64,000 nt of DNA from Bradyrhizobium diazoefficiens (GCF_018131185.1 NZ_JAFCJE010000001.1:124001-188000); one strand, 5' to 3'; shown: positions 17,740-26,103, counted from the stretch's first letter. Numbers and translations: made by a program. Notes: generated by a model not told the origin, from the sequence alone.

Positions 17740-18525
17740 ATGGCCAAGGACAATCTGTGCGCAATCGTGACGGGGTCGGCGTCCGGCCTGGGCGCAGCGA
17801 CAGCGGAAATTCTCGCGCGCAGCGGGGCGCGGCTCGTCATCAACTATTCGTCGAGTAAGGCCGAGGCCGAGGCCACCGCGGACGTCTGCCGCAAGGCCGG
17901 CGCGTCGGAGGTGCTGGTCGCGCAGGGCGACGTTTCGAAGGACGACGATTGTCGCAGGATCGTCGCGGCGGCCAGCGGCTGGGGTCGGCTCGATATCCTC
18001 GTCAACAATGCCGGCACCACGAAACATGTGGCTCACGCCGATCTCGATGGGTTGTCGGCGGAGGATTTCCAGCGGGTCTATGGTGTCAACACCATCGGTC
18101 CGTTCCAGATGGTGCGCGCGGCACGCAGCCTGCTCGAGGCCGGCGCGAAGGCCTCGGGGCGGCCCTCCGCCGTGGTCAACGTGTCCTCGGTCGCCGGCAT
18201 CAGCGGCGTCGGCTCGTCGATCGCCTACGCCGCGAGCAAGGGCGCGCTCAACACCATGACGTTGTCGCTGTCGCGCGCGCTGGCGCCGCTGATCCGCGTC
18301 AATACGGTATGCCCCGGCTACATCGACACGCCCTGGTTCACCAAGGGCCGCGGCGAAGCCGGCGCCAAGCAGGTGAGGGACAGCGTGGTGGCGAAGGTGC
18401 CGCTGAAGGTCGCCTCATCAGCGGAGGACATCGCGCAGCTCGTCTGCTTCCTGGCGATGCCGGCCTCCAGCAACATGACCGGCGAGGTCGTGCGCATGGA
18501 TGCGGGGATGCATTTGATTACGTGA
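17740..18525 (+). CDS. Short-chain dehydrogenase/reductase
   Basis: 261-aa Rossmann-fold oxidoreductase. The NAD(P) motif is TGSASGLG near the N-terminus, with NNAG at about residue 89, the catalytic serine in NVSSVAGISG and YAASKG providing Tyr and Lys. The ATG at 17740 follows a GGGGAAGGA-like region. Divergent from the acyl-CoA dehydrogenase genes, it could supply the 3-hydroxyacyl-CoA dehydrogenase step of that island; this is inferred from context. Confidence 0.87.
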   Translation: MAKDNLCAIVTGSASGLGAATAEILARSGARLVINYSSSKAEAEATADVCRKAGASEVLVAQGDVSKDDDCRRIVAAASGWGRLDILVNNAGTTKHVAHADLDGLSAEDFQRVYGVNTIGPFQMVRAARSLLEAGAKASGRPSAVVNVSSVAGISGVGSSIAYAASKGALNTMTLSLSRALAPLIRVNTVCPGYIDTPWFTKGRGEAGAKQVRDSVVAKVPLKVASSAEDIAQLVCFLAMPASSNMTGEVVRMDAGMHLIT

Positions 18526-18573
18526 TTGAGTGTCTTGCCGCGGTGACGCTCTGCTGCTGCGGCAACCACAAGT

Positions 18574-18712
18574 GTCGTCCCCGCGAACGCGGGGACCCAT
18601 AACCACAGGGAGGAGTTGCTGCGCGACTCCGATCACTGCGAGTCTTCGCCAAACCACCGCCTGTGGCTATGGGTCCCGGATCTGCGCGCTGACGCGCGCT
18701 TGTCCGGGATGA
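18574..18712. repeat. Composite intergenic palindromic repeat, family B (hairpin X left, hairpin Y right)
   Basis: The left hairpin is CCCCGCGAACGCGGGG followed by ACCCATAACCACAGG. The right part mirrors it as CCTGTGGCTATGGGT, then a different hairpin, CCCGGATCTGCGCGC...CTTGTCCGGG. The same composite occurs in the opposite orientation at 55252-55382. Confidence 0.7.
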
Positions 18713-18754
18713 CAGGGAGTTGGAGGCGCGAGACTCGCGCTACACGACCAAGCG

Positions 18755-19027
18755 CTATCCCTTGATCACGCCGCGCGCCACCAGGCGGTTCCAGATGAAC
18801 AGCACCACGACTGCGCCGATGGTGGCCATGATGAAGCCCGCGCCCTGGTCGGGACTGTAGTGACCAATGGCCTGGCCGATGAAGGTCGCGAGAAATGCGC
18901 CGGCGATGCCGAGGATGGTGGTGAGGATGAAGCCGCTCGGGTTATTCGGTCCCGGCGCCAGCCAGCGCGCGATGAGGCCGGCGATGAAGCCGACGACGAT
19001 GATCCACAACAGGCCGCCCATGCTCAT
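18755..19027 (-). CDS. GlsB/YeaQ/YmgE-family small membrane stress protein
   Basis: 90-aa hydrophobic protein with three predicted membrane helices and the family pattern GLLWIIVVGFIAGLIARWLAPG...GFILTTILGIAGAFLA. These Transgly_assoc-family proteins are linked with general stress responses; the molecular function is not established. Confidence 0.88.
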   Translation of the reverse strand: MSMGGLLWIIVVGFIAGLIARWLAPGPNNPSGFILTTILGIAGAFLATFIGQAIGHYSPDQGAGFIMATIGAVVVLFIWNRLVARGVIKG

Positions 19028-19058
19028 GAGTGTGCTCCCCTTCCCGAAAGCGCGTCGA

Positions 19059-19631
19059 TCAAAGTCTGCCCGAGATCTCGTTCTCGGTCGGCAGCCGTCC
19101 GTCCGGTGTCAAATGATCGATCACCTGCGGCAGATACTGGCTGAGGCCGTTGAGCAATTCGTCGCGCGACAGGCCGCTCTGGGCTGACAGGCTCTCGATC
19201 TGGTCGGCGCCGAGCGCGCTGGCGAGATCGCCCGGTGCGATCGGCTTGTTCTCGCCCTTGCCGACCCAGGAATTCGCGGCCTCGCTGTGGCCGCCTTGCT
19301 GGAGCTGGTTGAGGAGATCGCCAAGGCCGCCGCTGAGCACGGTGCCGGCCGCGCCGCCGGCGAGCAAGCCGCCGAGGCCGCCCTTGAGCAGGCCTCCGAG
19401 ACCGCCAAGACCGCCGCTGTCCGCGTTCACCGGCGGCGGGGCAGGCGTCGGCGACGGTTGCGGCGCCGTGCCGGACTGGTTCGACGTCATGTGCTTGAAC
19501 GCCTTCCAGGCGAGCAGGCCAAGCAGCGCCATGGTCATCGGCGACATGCCGCCGGAAGATTTCTCGGAGCTAGGCGTAGAGGGACCGCGCGGGCCGTTCT
19601 GCATGCCGTTGAGGACGTCGAGTAGACCCAT
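19059..19631 (-). CDS. YidB/DUF937-family protein
   Basis: 190 aa, MGLLDVLNGMQNG at the N-terminus. A hydrophobic segment MTMALLGLLAWKAF is followed by a Pro-rich linker, a Gly-Leu-rich stretch (GGLGGLGGLLKGGLGGLLAGG) and a C-terminal DUF937-type helical domain ending LTPDGRLPTENEI. The ATG at 19631 is preceded by GGAGAG. Function is unknown; homologues are abundant small cytoplasmic or membrane-associated proteins. Confidence 0.82.
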   Translation of the reverse strand: MGLLDVLNGMQNGPRGPSTPSSEKSSGGMSPMTMALLGLLAWKAFKHMTSNQSGTAPQPSPTPAPPPVNADSGGLGGLGGLLKGGLGGLLAGGAAGTVLSGGLGDLLNQLQQGGHSEAANSWVGKGENKPIAPGDLASALGADQIESLSAQSGLSRDELLNGLSQYLPQVIDHLTPDGRLPTENEISGRL

Positions 19632-19796
19632 GGTGCTCTCCTTTGGCGTCTCGTTCGGCGAGCGCCCGCCGATGACAGCCCCCGGGGCGAAAACATATGG
19701 GGCTCTCATGACGGTTACAAGGCGCATGCGCCGCGATTGGTTGCCGGCCTCGCCTCTGCTATCGAAGGCGGGTCGTTCAGGGAGCAAGGCGAGGTG

Positions 19797-20795
19797 ATGA
19801 CGGATCGACCGATCGTGGTGGCTGGCGCGGGTGCCATCGGCTGCTTCGTCGGCGGCATGCTGGCGGCCGCTGGCCGCCGCGTCGCGCTGCTGGTGCGACC
19901 GCGGGTGAAGACCGAGATCGAGCGGTTTGGTCTGCGGCTGACCGATTTCGACGGCTCCGAAAGGAAGCTCGGCGCGGGCCAGCTCGCGCTGTCGGAGGAT
20001 CCTTCGATCCTGCACAGCGCCGGCATCGTGCTGGTCACGGTCAAGAGCGCCGACACCGCCGATGTCGCCGATCAGATCGCGCAGCACGCGCCGGAGGATG
20101 CCGTCGTCGTCTCGCTTCAGAACGGCGTCGGCAACGTCGCGGTGCTGCGCGAGCGGCTCGGCGACCGCCGCGTGCTCGCCGGCATGGTGCCGTTCAACGT
20201 GATTGCGATGGGCGAGGGGCGCTTTCATCGCTCGACCTCCGGCGACATTCATATCGGCGAGGACGCCGAGAACACGGCCGCCGCGCTCTCGGTGCCTGGC
20301 CTCGCCATGCGTGCAAGCGGTGACATCACCGGCGTGCAATGGGGCAAGCTGATCATCAATCTGAACAACGCGCTCAGCGCGCTGTCCGACATGCCGCTCG
20401 CCGCGCAACTGGCCAACCGCGACTGGCGCAGGCTGTTCGCGGACCAGATGGCCGAGGGGCTCGCCGCGCTGAAGGCCGCCGGCATCGCACCGGTCTCGGC
20501 GACGCCAATTCCGATGAACTGGTCCCCGACATTGCTCAGATTGCCCGACATGATCTTCAACGCGATCCTGGGACGGACCATGAAGATCGATCCCGAGGCG
20601 CGCTCGTCGATGTGGCAGGACCTGAAACAGGGCCGCAAGACCGAGATCGACTATCTCCAGGGTGCCGTCATCGCCCTCGCCGAGCAAAACCATGTCGACG
20701 TGCCGCTGATGCGCCGCATTGTTGCGCTGATCAAGCAAGCCGAGGCGGACGGCAACGGACCGTCCCGCCTGACGCCGCAGGAAATTCGCGGGTAG
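19797..20795 (+). CDS. 2-dehydropantoate 2-reductase family protein
   Basis: 332-aa oxidoreductase. It has the Rossmann motif VVAGAGAIGCFVGG at the N-terminus, VKSADTADVA, QNGVGN, and a C-terminal domain with KTEIDYLQGAVI typical of the ketopantoate reductase (ApbA/PanE) fold. The ATG at 19797 follows GGCGAGG. A second member of the family is at 45341-46315; neither lies near panB or panC, so the pantothenate role is not assured and another 2-oxoacid substrate is possible. Confidence 0.84.
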   Translation: MTDRPIVVAGAGAIGCFVGGMLAAAGRRVALLVRPRVKTEIERFGLRLTDFDGSERKLGAGQLALSEDPSILHSAGIVLVTVKSADTADVADQIAQHAPEDAVVVSLQNGVGNVAVLRERLGDRRVLAGMVPFNVIAMGEGRFHRSTSGDIHIGEDAENTAAALSVPGLAMRASGDITGVQWGKLIINLNNALSALSDMPLAAQLANRDWRRLFADQMAEGLAALKAAGIAPVSATPIPMNWSPTLLRLPDMIFNAILGRTMKIDPEARSSMWQDLKQGRKTEIDYLQGAVIALAEQNHVDVPLMRRIVALIKQAEADGNGPSRLTPQEIRG

Positions 20796-20820
20796 TGCTC
20801 GAGAGCGAAGGAGGAACGCG

Positions 20821-21036
20821 ATGAACCGTGGTTATATGATCGGGCTCGCGCTGGCCGCGTTCTGCGGCGCATCGACGCTGGCCTATGCGAGGCCGCCGAC
20901 GGTTATGAACTCGCCCGGCTATGACAGGCGATTGCAGGAGAGCCGGTCGCAGTTGGGGAGTTCGCAGGCCGTCACCGAGCCGGCGACCGCACCAGTGGTC
21001 AAACCGAAGCGCAGCAAGAAGAAGCATCCCCATTGA
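20821..21036 (+). CDS. Small secreted protein of unknown function
   Basis: 71 aa with a clear signal peptide (MIGLALAAFCGASTLAYA) and a basic C-terminus (KPKRSKKKHPH). A strong Shine-Dalgarno GAAGGAGG lies 6 nt before the ATG. It is 25 bp downstream of the PanE-like gene and probably co-transcribed. No known domain was recognised. Confidence 0.7.
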   Translation: MNRGYMIGLALAAFCGASTLAYARPPTVMNSPGYDRRLQESRSQLGSSQAVTEPATAPVVKPKRSKKKHPH

Positions 21037-21040
21037 ATTT

Positions 21041-21119
21041 GTAGGGTGGGCAAAGCGAAGCGTGCCCACCATCCTGTTTCGTCTTGCCGGAGTGGTGGGC
21101 ACTTTGCCTACCCCACAGG
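21041..21119. repeat. Intergenic palindromic repeat, family A, copy 3
   Basis: Arms GTAGGGTGGGCAAAGCGAAG at the left and GTGGTGGGCACTTTGCCTAC at the right, in inverted arrangement. It lies between convergent genes, immediately after the small secreted protein. Confidence 0.65.
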
Positions 21120-21134
21120 TCGGTGCGAGAAAAC

Positions 21135-21758
21135 TCAGCTCTTCTTCGCCGGCTTGCTCGGCGTCGGGTTGAACAGCTTCTTCAGATCGTTCAAGCTTTC
21201 CGACAGCCGCGGCCATTCGCAGGAGAATGAGCCCTTGGTGCATGGCGCGCCCTTCGGACGCTGACCTATGGTCTGCTGCACCTTCGGCCGCTCGACGGGG
21301 ATGGGCACGCGCTCGACCTCGGTCCGCAACGCGACCTGCTGGAGTTGCCGCACCTGTTGCTCCTGCAGCTCGCGCTGTTGACGCGCGGCGGCCTGGGCGG
21401 CTTCGTTGTTGCGGCGCTCTCTGGCGAGATAGGCGGTGTAGGCCTCGTCGATCTTCTTCTGCTCCTCCGGCGTCGGATTGGGCCCGGCGATGTCGAAGGT
21501 GCGATCCTGCAGGAAGTCGTAATAGGCATAGCCGCCGCCCGGCTTGCGGCGGCCGGCGAACTTGGCGTTGCAATCGGCAAGCGCGGATGTCTTCTCGGCC
21601 TTGGTCGCGGCCTTCTCGGCGGCGTCGGCGCATTCCTCGAAATCGACCGGCGCGCGTTTCCACCATTGCGCCTGGGCATGCGGCAGTGTCAGCAGAAAAA
21701 ATCCTGCTGCGGCAACGAGAAACAGCGCCGCACGACGCAATGCAATCACCGACGACAT
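21135..21758 (-). CDS. Secreted protein with coiled-coil, unknown function
   Basis: 207 aa with an N-terminal signal peptide (ALFLVAAAGFFLLTLPHAQA). A segment with EECADAAEKAATKAEKTSALADC has a cysteine pair, and a Gln/Arg-rich coiled-coil region lies at about 105-145. A C-terminal Cys pair (APCTKGSFSC) suggests disulphides. No known domain was recognised. Confidence 0.7.
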   Translation of the reverse strand: MSSVIALRRAALFLVAAAGFFLLTLPHAQAQWWKRAPVDFEECADAAEKAATKAEKTSALADCNAKFAGRRKPGGGYAYYDFLQDRTFDIAGPNPTPEEQKKIDEAYTAYLARERRNNEAAQAAARQQRELQEQQVRQLQQVALRTEVERVPIPVERPKVQQTIGQRPKGAPCTKGSFSCEWPRLSESLNDLKKLFNPTPSKPAKKS

Positions 21759-21988
21759 TCTACGAGAGCATTCCTTGCAAAACTCAACCCGAACTGAGTC
21801 GAGCCAGATTTTTGCCTCTTTATTGCCGGCTTGTCACCCATGGAACCTGGGAAATACATGGCTGTGATGCTGACATTTTGTGCTTGACGTGGCGCAGGAG
21901 TCACAGCGCCGTGCTGGCCGGCTGCTACACTTCGCCCCGCGAGCGCGCTCATCCGAGGCGACGCCAAGAAACGAAATGGAAACGCCTG

Positions 21989-23506
21989 ATGTTGCTGCCC
22001 CTGTCCGACGTGCCACGCTGGTACGCTGAGCGCAAACCACACGGCACGATCGCCGTTCGCCATGGGCAGGACACGCTGACATGGGACGAGCTCGAGCGCG
22101 GTGCCAACCGGCGCGCGCGGGCGTTCGTGGCAAAGGGCGTCAAGCCCGGCGATTTCGTTGCGATCGGATTGCCCAACGGCAACGCGTTCTTCGAGACCTC
22201 CTTCGCGGTGTGGAAGTGCGGCGCGACGCCGACGTCGCTGTCATGGCGGCTGCCGCGCGGCGAAGCCGCCGCCGTGCTCGACATTCTCAAGCCTGCGCTG
22301 GTGGTCGGCGGCGAGGCCGACTGGAACGCGCCGAACCGTCTGCCGGCTGATTTCGTGCCGGACGGATTTTCGGATGAGCCGCTGACGCCCCCGGTCGCGC
22401 GCTACTGGAAAGCCATGACCTCAGGCGGCTCGACCGGCCGCCCGAAAGTGATCCTCGACCACCATCCGGCGGTGACCGACACTGTTGCCGCGCCGCCGCT
22501 CAACATGCCCGTCGGAGTCTCGCTGCTCAATCCCGGTCCGCTCTATCACAATGCGCCGTTCATCGTGTCGCATTATGCGCTGTTCGTGGGAGGCCAGCTC
22601 ACCGGTCTCGTCAAGTTCGACGCCGAGGAGACGTTGCGGCAGATCGAGCGCGAGCGCGTGCAATGGGTCAATTTCGTGCCGACCATGATGCATCGGATCT
22701 GGGCAATGCCGGAGCGCGTGCGCAGCGCCTACGATCTGTCGAGCCTGCAGACGGTGTTCCACATGGCTGCTCCGATGCCGCCCTGGCTGAAGGAGAACTG
22801 GATCGCCTGGCTCGGACCGGAACGAATCTGGGAGCTCTATGGCGGCACCGAGCGCCAGGGCGCCTGCATCATCTCCGGCACCGAATGGCTGACGCACAAG
22901 GGCTCGGTCGGCAGGATCGGCGACATGGCGAAGCTTCGTATCATCGGCGAGGACGGCAACGACGTCGCGCCCGGCGAGACCGGCGAGATCTATTTCCTCA
23001 ACAACGACGGCAAGGACGCCACCTACCACTATCTCGGCGCCGAGCCGAAGCGCCGCTCCGACGGCTGGGAATCGCTCGGCGACATCGGCCGGCTGGATGC
23101 GGAAGGCTATCTCTATCTCGGGGACCGCCTCGCCGACATGGTGCTCCGCGGCGGCGCCAACATCTACCCGGCCGAGGTCGAGGCTGCCGTCTCCGAGTGT
23201 CCCGGCGTGCGGTCCTGCGTGGTGGTCGGCTTGCCTGATCCGGAATTGGGCCAGCGCGTGCATGCCATCATCGAGCCGGAAGGCGACGCCGACGGCCAGG
23301 CCATCGCTGACGGCATGGCAGAGTTCCTGAAGGACCGGCTTAGCCGCTACAAGCATCCGGAGAGTTTCGAGATCGTCAGCGTCCCGCCGCGCGATGATTC
23401 CGGTAAAGTCCGCCGCACCCTGTTGCGCGACGAGCGCGCGGCGTGGATGAAGGAAGGGCGCGCCTTCCGGATTTTGCCTTCCAAGGCGCCGGCGCACGCC
23501 GAATAA
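21989..23506 (+). CDS. AMP-dependent acyl-CoA synthetase/ligase (ANL superfamily)
   Basis: 505-aa adenylate-forming enzyme. The P-loop-like motif is MTSGGSTGRPKVILDHH, followed by YGGTERQ, the hinge GDRLADMVLRGGANIYPAEVE and the catalytic-lysine region DDSGKVRRTLL. It lacks a characteristic fatty-acid signature, so an aromatic or unusual carboxylic acid is possible. The ATG at 21989 is not preceded by a strong ribosome binding site and is a best guess. It starts a unit with the RraA-like, cupin and TctC genes. Confidence 0.86.
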   Translation: MLLPLSDVPRWYAERKPHGTIAVRHGQDTLTWDELERGANRRARAFVAKGVKPGDFVAIGLPNGNAFFETSFAVWKCGATPTSLSWRLPRGEAAAVLDILKPALVVGGEADWNAPNRLPADFVPDGFSDEPLTPPVARYWKAMTSGGSTGRPKVILDHHPAVTDTVAAPPLNMPVGVSLLNPGPLYHNAPFIVSHYALFVGGQLTGLVKFDAEETLRQIERERVQWVNFVPTMMHRIWAMPERVRSAYDLSSLQTVFHMAAPMPPWLKENWIAWLGPERIWELYGGTERQGACIISGTEWLTHKGSVGRIGDMAKLRIIGEDGNDVAPGETGEIYFLNNDGKDATYHYLGAEPKRRSDGWESLGDIGRLDAEGYLYLGDRLADMVLRGGANIYPAEVEAAVSECPGVRSCVVVGLPDPELGQRVHAIIEPEGDADGQAIADGMAEFLKDRLSRYKHPESFEIVSVPPRDDSGKVRRTLLRDERAAWMKEGRAFRILPSKAPAHAE

Positions 23507-23532
23507 GAAAAGTGACGAAAGGATTCTTTGAC

Positions 23533-24171
23533 ATGACGATTCACATCGCAGCGAACAGCGTGCCGAAGCCGCCGGCCGAGATCATCGAGGGCTTTCGAGG
23601 TGCACCGACTTCGGTCATTTCTGACAATCTCGCCCGCCTGCCTGGCGCGGTCGGGCTGAAGCCCTATCATCGCGGGGCTAAGCTGGTGGGCACGGCCTTC
23701 ACCGTGCGGACCCGCCCCGGCGACAATCTCGCCATCCACCGCGCCCTCGATCTGGTCGGTCCAGGCGACGTCATCGTGGTCGACGGCGGCGGCGACGAGA
23801 CGCGCGCGCTGGTCGGCGAGATCATGAAGAACATCGCGCAGTGGCGCAAAGCCGAAGGTTACGTCATCGACGGCGCGATCCGCGATGTCGCCGCTTTCGC
23901 GGCCGACGACTTTCCCTGCTACGCCCGCGCGGTGATCCATCGCGGCCCCTACAAGAACGGTCCCGGCGAGATCAACGTGCCTGTGACGATCGGCGGCAGC
24001 GTGATTGCGCCCGGCGACATCGTTGTCGGCGACGAGGACGGCGTGGTGTCGTTTCCCGCCGCGGGTGCCGCCGCGCTGCTGGACGCCGTCCGCACCCAGG
24101 TCGCGCGCGAGGAGGAGACACTGAAGGCGATCCGCGAGGGCCGCTACCAGGGGTCGTACGGCAAATCCTGA
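23533..24171 (+). CDS. RraA-like / 4-hydroxy-4-methyl-2-oxoglutarate aldolase family protein
   Basis: 212 aa with the family core VIVVDGGGDETRALVGEIM and GYVIDGAIRDVAAF, which holds the conserved Arg-Asp pair of HMG/CHA aldolases. Family members cleave 4-hydroxy-4-methyl-2-oxoglutarate-type acids, ending protocatechuate or gallate meta-cleavage routes. Others decarboxylate oxaloacetate or bind RNase E. Context with a ligase, cupin and TctC receptor favours a catabolic role. Confidence 0.83.
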   Translation: MTIHIAANSVPKPPAEIIEGFRGAPTSVISDNLARLPGAVGLKPYHRGAKLVGTAFTVRTRPGDNLAIHRALDLVGPGDVIVVDGGGDETRALVGEIMKNIAQWRKAEGYVIDGAIRDVAAFAADDFPCYARAVIHRGPYKNGPGEINVPVTIGGSVIAPGDIVVGDEDGVVSFPAAGAAALLDAVRTQVAREEETLKAIREGRYQGSYGKS

Positions 24172-24197
24172 TCAGGCGGGAGCAAAGGGAGGACGAC

Positions 24198-24569
24198 GTG
24201 AGCCAAAAAGAAGAATTCCACAACATCGACGATCCCAGCGATGGGCTGTTTCGCGAGCTCGCGGCAGGCGTGACCACGCGCATCTTCTCCGGCGAGCAGG
24301 CGATGCTGTCGGTGGTGACGCTGGCGCCGCATGCGCAAGGCACCCTGCACCATCATCCCGAGGAGCAATGGGGCGTGCTGCTGGACGGCTCGGCCATCCG
24401 CGTTCAGGGCGACGAGGAAATCCCAGTGAAGAAGGGCGATTTCTGGCGTACCCCGGGCAACGTGCCGCACACCATGCGCGCTGGCGCCGACGGCGCGCGG
24501 GTGCTGGACATCTTCAGTCCGCCTCGGCCAGAATACAAGAAAGCCGGGTCGGGCTTCGGCACGAGCTAA
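24198..24569 (+). CDS. Small cupin-domain protein
   Basis: 123 aa from a GTG at 24198, preceded by GGGAGGA. A single cupin barrel carries metal-ligand motif 1, GTLHHHPEEQWGVLLDG, and motif 2, about GNVPHTMRAG. It lies 26 bp after the RraA-like gene in the same unit. Small cupins of this kind are isomerases, dioxygenase-like or binding proteins; no reaction can be assigned. Confidence 0.78.
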   Translation: MSQKEEFHNIDDPSDGLFRELAAGVTTRIFSGEQAMLSVVTLAPHAQGTLHHHPEEQWGVLLDGSAIRVQGDEEIPVKKGDFWRTPGNVPHTMRAGADGARVLDIFSPPRPEYKKAGSGFGTS

Positions 24570-24645
24570 AGCGCTTTGCGCTTTAGATGCATCTTTTGAG
24601 CATGATCTTGTCGGAAAACCGCTACACACTTTTCCGGATCATGCT
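24568..24645. repeat. Hairpin plus GCATGATC-type palindromic repeat (family D)
   Basis: A 7-bp stem hairpin AAAGCGC-TTT-GCGCTTT at 24568-24584 overlaps the cupin stop codon. It is followed by an inverted repeat at 24599-24645 with ends AGCATGATC/GATCATGCT and an inner CGGAAAA/TTTTCCG pair. The element sits between the cupin and TctC genes, in the TctC leader. Confidence 0.65.
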
Positions 24646-24691
24646 GCAGCGCCAAAGAGCAAAAGCCGGGCGCACCACAAGGGAGGGGACC

Positions 24692-25648
24692 ATGACGATC
24701 ACACGACGCACGCTGCTGGCCGCGCCGGCCATTCTCGCAATGACGCCGGCGCTGGCACAGGCCGGCAAGATCACGCTGGTGGTGCCGTTTCCGCCGGGCG
24801 GCTCGACCGATGCGATGGCGCGGCTGCTGCAGACCAATCTGCAAACCAAGCTCGGCCGCATCGTCGTGGTCGAGAACAAATCGGGCGCTGCCGGCGCGCT
24901 CGGTGCGGCGCAGGCCGCCAAGAGCCCGGCGGACGGCTCGACCTTCCTGGTCACCTTCGATTCCCACGCGGTGATTCCGTCCATCCTCGACAAGCCGCCG
25001 GTGGACGTCGAGCGGGAGCTGATGCCGGTGCTGCTGATCGGCACCGCGCCCTACGTGATCGCGGCGGGTGCCGATCGTCCCTATAAGAGCTTTGCCGACG
25101 TCGTGGCGGCCTGCAAGGCGAAGCCCGGTGCGGTGAAATATGCCTCAGTCGGCATCGGCACGCTTGGCCATCTCGCCATGACCGTGCTCGGCAGCAAGGC
25201 CGGCGTCGAGATCCTGCACGTGCCCTATCGCGGCGGCGGCCCGGCGATGAACGACGTGCTCGGTGGCCATGTCGATCTCATCGCGGGATCGGCGGCGCTG
25301 GTCGCCGCCCAGCTCGGCACCAACATGCTGCGTCCGATCCTGCAGCTCGGCCGCGAGCGGCTGCCGGCCCTGCCTGATACCCAGACCGCGATCGAGGCGG
25401 GCTTTCCCGATTTCGAGACGCTGGCCTGGTGGGGCATCTTCGCGCCCGCAGGCACGCCGCCTGACATCGTCGCAGCCTTCGCGGCGGCGTCCAGGGAGAT
25501 CCTGAGCGAGCCCGCGACCGCCACCCAGCTCAAGGAGACGCAGCACATGACGCTGCTGCTCCAGGACGGCGCCGCCTTCAAGACCTTCTTCGACAAGCAG
25601 GTCGCCTTTTGGGGCAAGGTGGTGAAGGACAATAATATCAAAGCGTAG
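24692..25648 (+). CDS. Tripartite tricarboxylate transporter substrate receptor (TctC/Bug family)
   Basis: 318-aa periplasmic solute-binding protein. It has a twin-arginine-like start (MTITRRTLLAAPAILAMTPALAQA) and the Bug family strings VVPFPPGGSTDAMARLL, VVENKSGAAGALGA and WWGIFAPAGTP. No TctA or TctB membrane genes follow; orphan receptors of this kind are common in proteobacteria. Context suggests it delivers the acid activated by the upstream ligase. Confidence 0.9.
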   Translation: MTITRRTLLAAPAILAMTPALAQAGKITLVVPFPPGGSTDAMARLLQTNLQTKLGRIVVVENKSGAAGALGAAQAAKSPADGSTFLVTFDSHAVIPSILDKPPVDVERELMPVLLIGTAPYVIAAGADRPYKSFADVVAACKAKPGAVKYASVGIGTLGHLAMTVLGSKAGVEILHVPYRGGGPAMNDVLGGHVDLIAGSAALVAAQLGTNMLRPILQLGRERLPALPDTQTAIEAGFPDFETLAWWGIFAPAGTPPDIVAAFAAASREILSEPATATQLKETQHMTLLLQDGAAFKTFFDKQVAFWGKVVKDNNIKA

Positions 25649-25676
25649 GGCTCGCAGCCGTCTTTGCGCATGGGGC

Positions 25677-25708
25677 GCGGCGGGGCTTCCGATCCCGCCG
25701 CCGCTTTG
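25677..25708 (+). terminator. Probable intrinsic terminator of the TctC unit
   Basis: A perfect 8-bp GC stem (GCGGCGGG/CCCGCCGC) with a 9-nt loop, followed by CGCTTTGAT. It lies 29 bp after the TctC stop. The T-run is only three bases, so termination may be weak. Confidence 0.5.
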
Positions 25709-25750
25709 ATATGTACACCCTCAGGCAACCCGTCTAGGAGCGGGTTCCGC

Positions 25751-25827
25751 GGTCCCGTAGCTCAGCCGGATAGAGCGACGGTTTCCTAAACCGTAGGTCG
25801 CATGTTCGAGTCATGCCGGGATCGCCA
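25751..25827 (+). tRNA. tRNA-Arg (anticodon CCT)
   Basis: 77 nt that fold as a complete cloverleaf. The acceptor stem is GGTCCCG/CGGGATC, the D-arm GCTC...GAGC, the anticodon stem ACGGT/ACCGT with loop TTCCTAA (anticodon CCT, reading AGG), and the T-arm GCATG-TTCGAGT-CATGC. The CCA end is encoded. The gene is followed directly by TTTTT. Confidence 0.95.
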
Positions 25828-26103
25828 GTTTTTCGATGCAAGAAACACAATAACCACGGGCCTTTCCCTCCCGTACGCGCTCCGTCCCGGCGGCGATTTC
25901 GGTGTCTCGGGACCGATTCCCAAAGCTCCGTCCAGTACGTGGAATTACAAGGGGTTACATAGAGTGACGTCTGCTCCCCAGTCGCGAGCGCGTGAAGCAG
26001 CCTCACAGCAACGTTTGACGTCCCTCGCGGCTCATTCGAGGACCGGTGGACTCTCTTCGGCGTCGGGTCGGACCGAAGGAGCCCCGGCGAACATCCCGCA
26101 AGC
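25828..26103. other. Gene-free stretch downstream of tRNA-Arg
   Basis: 276 bp between the tRNA and the LysR stop codon. No open frame here shows protein character, and I see no direct repeat of the tRNA 3' end within the window. Composition is slightly lower in GC than the flanking genes. Confidence 0.4.

Noticed and set aside
18574..18712. Possible CRISPR-like repeat
   Set aside because: The repeated units are inverted hairpins in scattered intergenic positions, not direct repeats with regular spacers, and no cas genes are present.
25677..25708. Rho-independent terminator with a long T-tract
   Set aside because: Only three T residues follow the stem, so I keep it as a probable weak terminator and not as a strong one.
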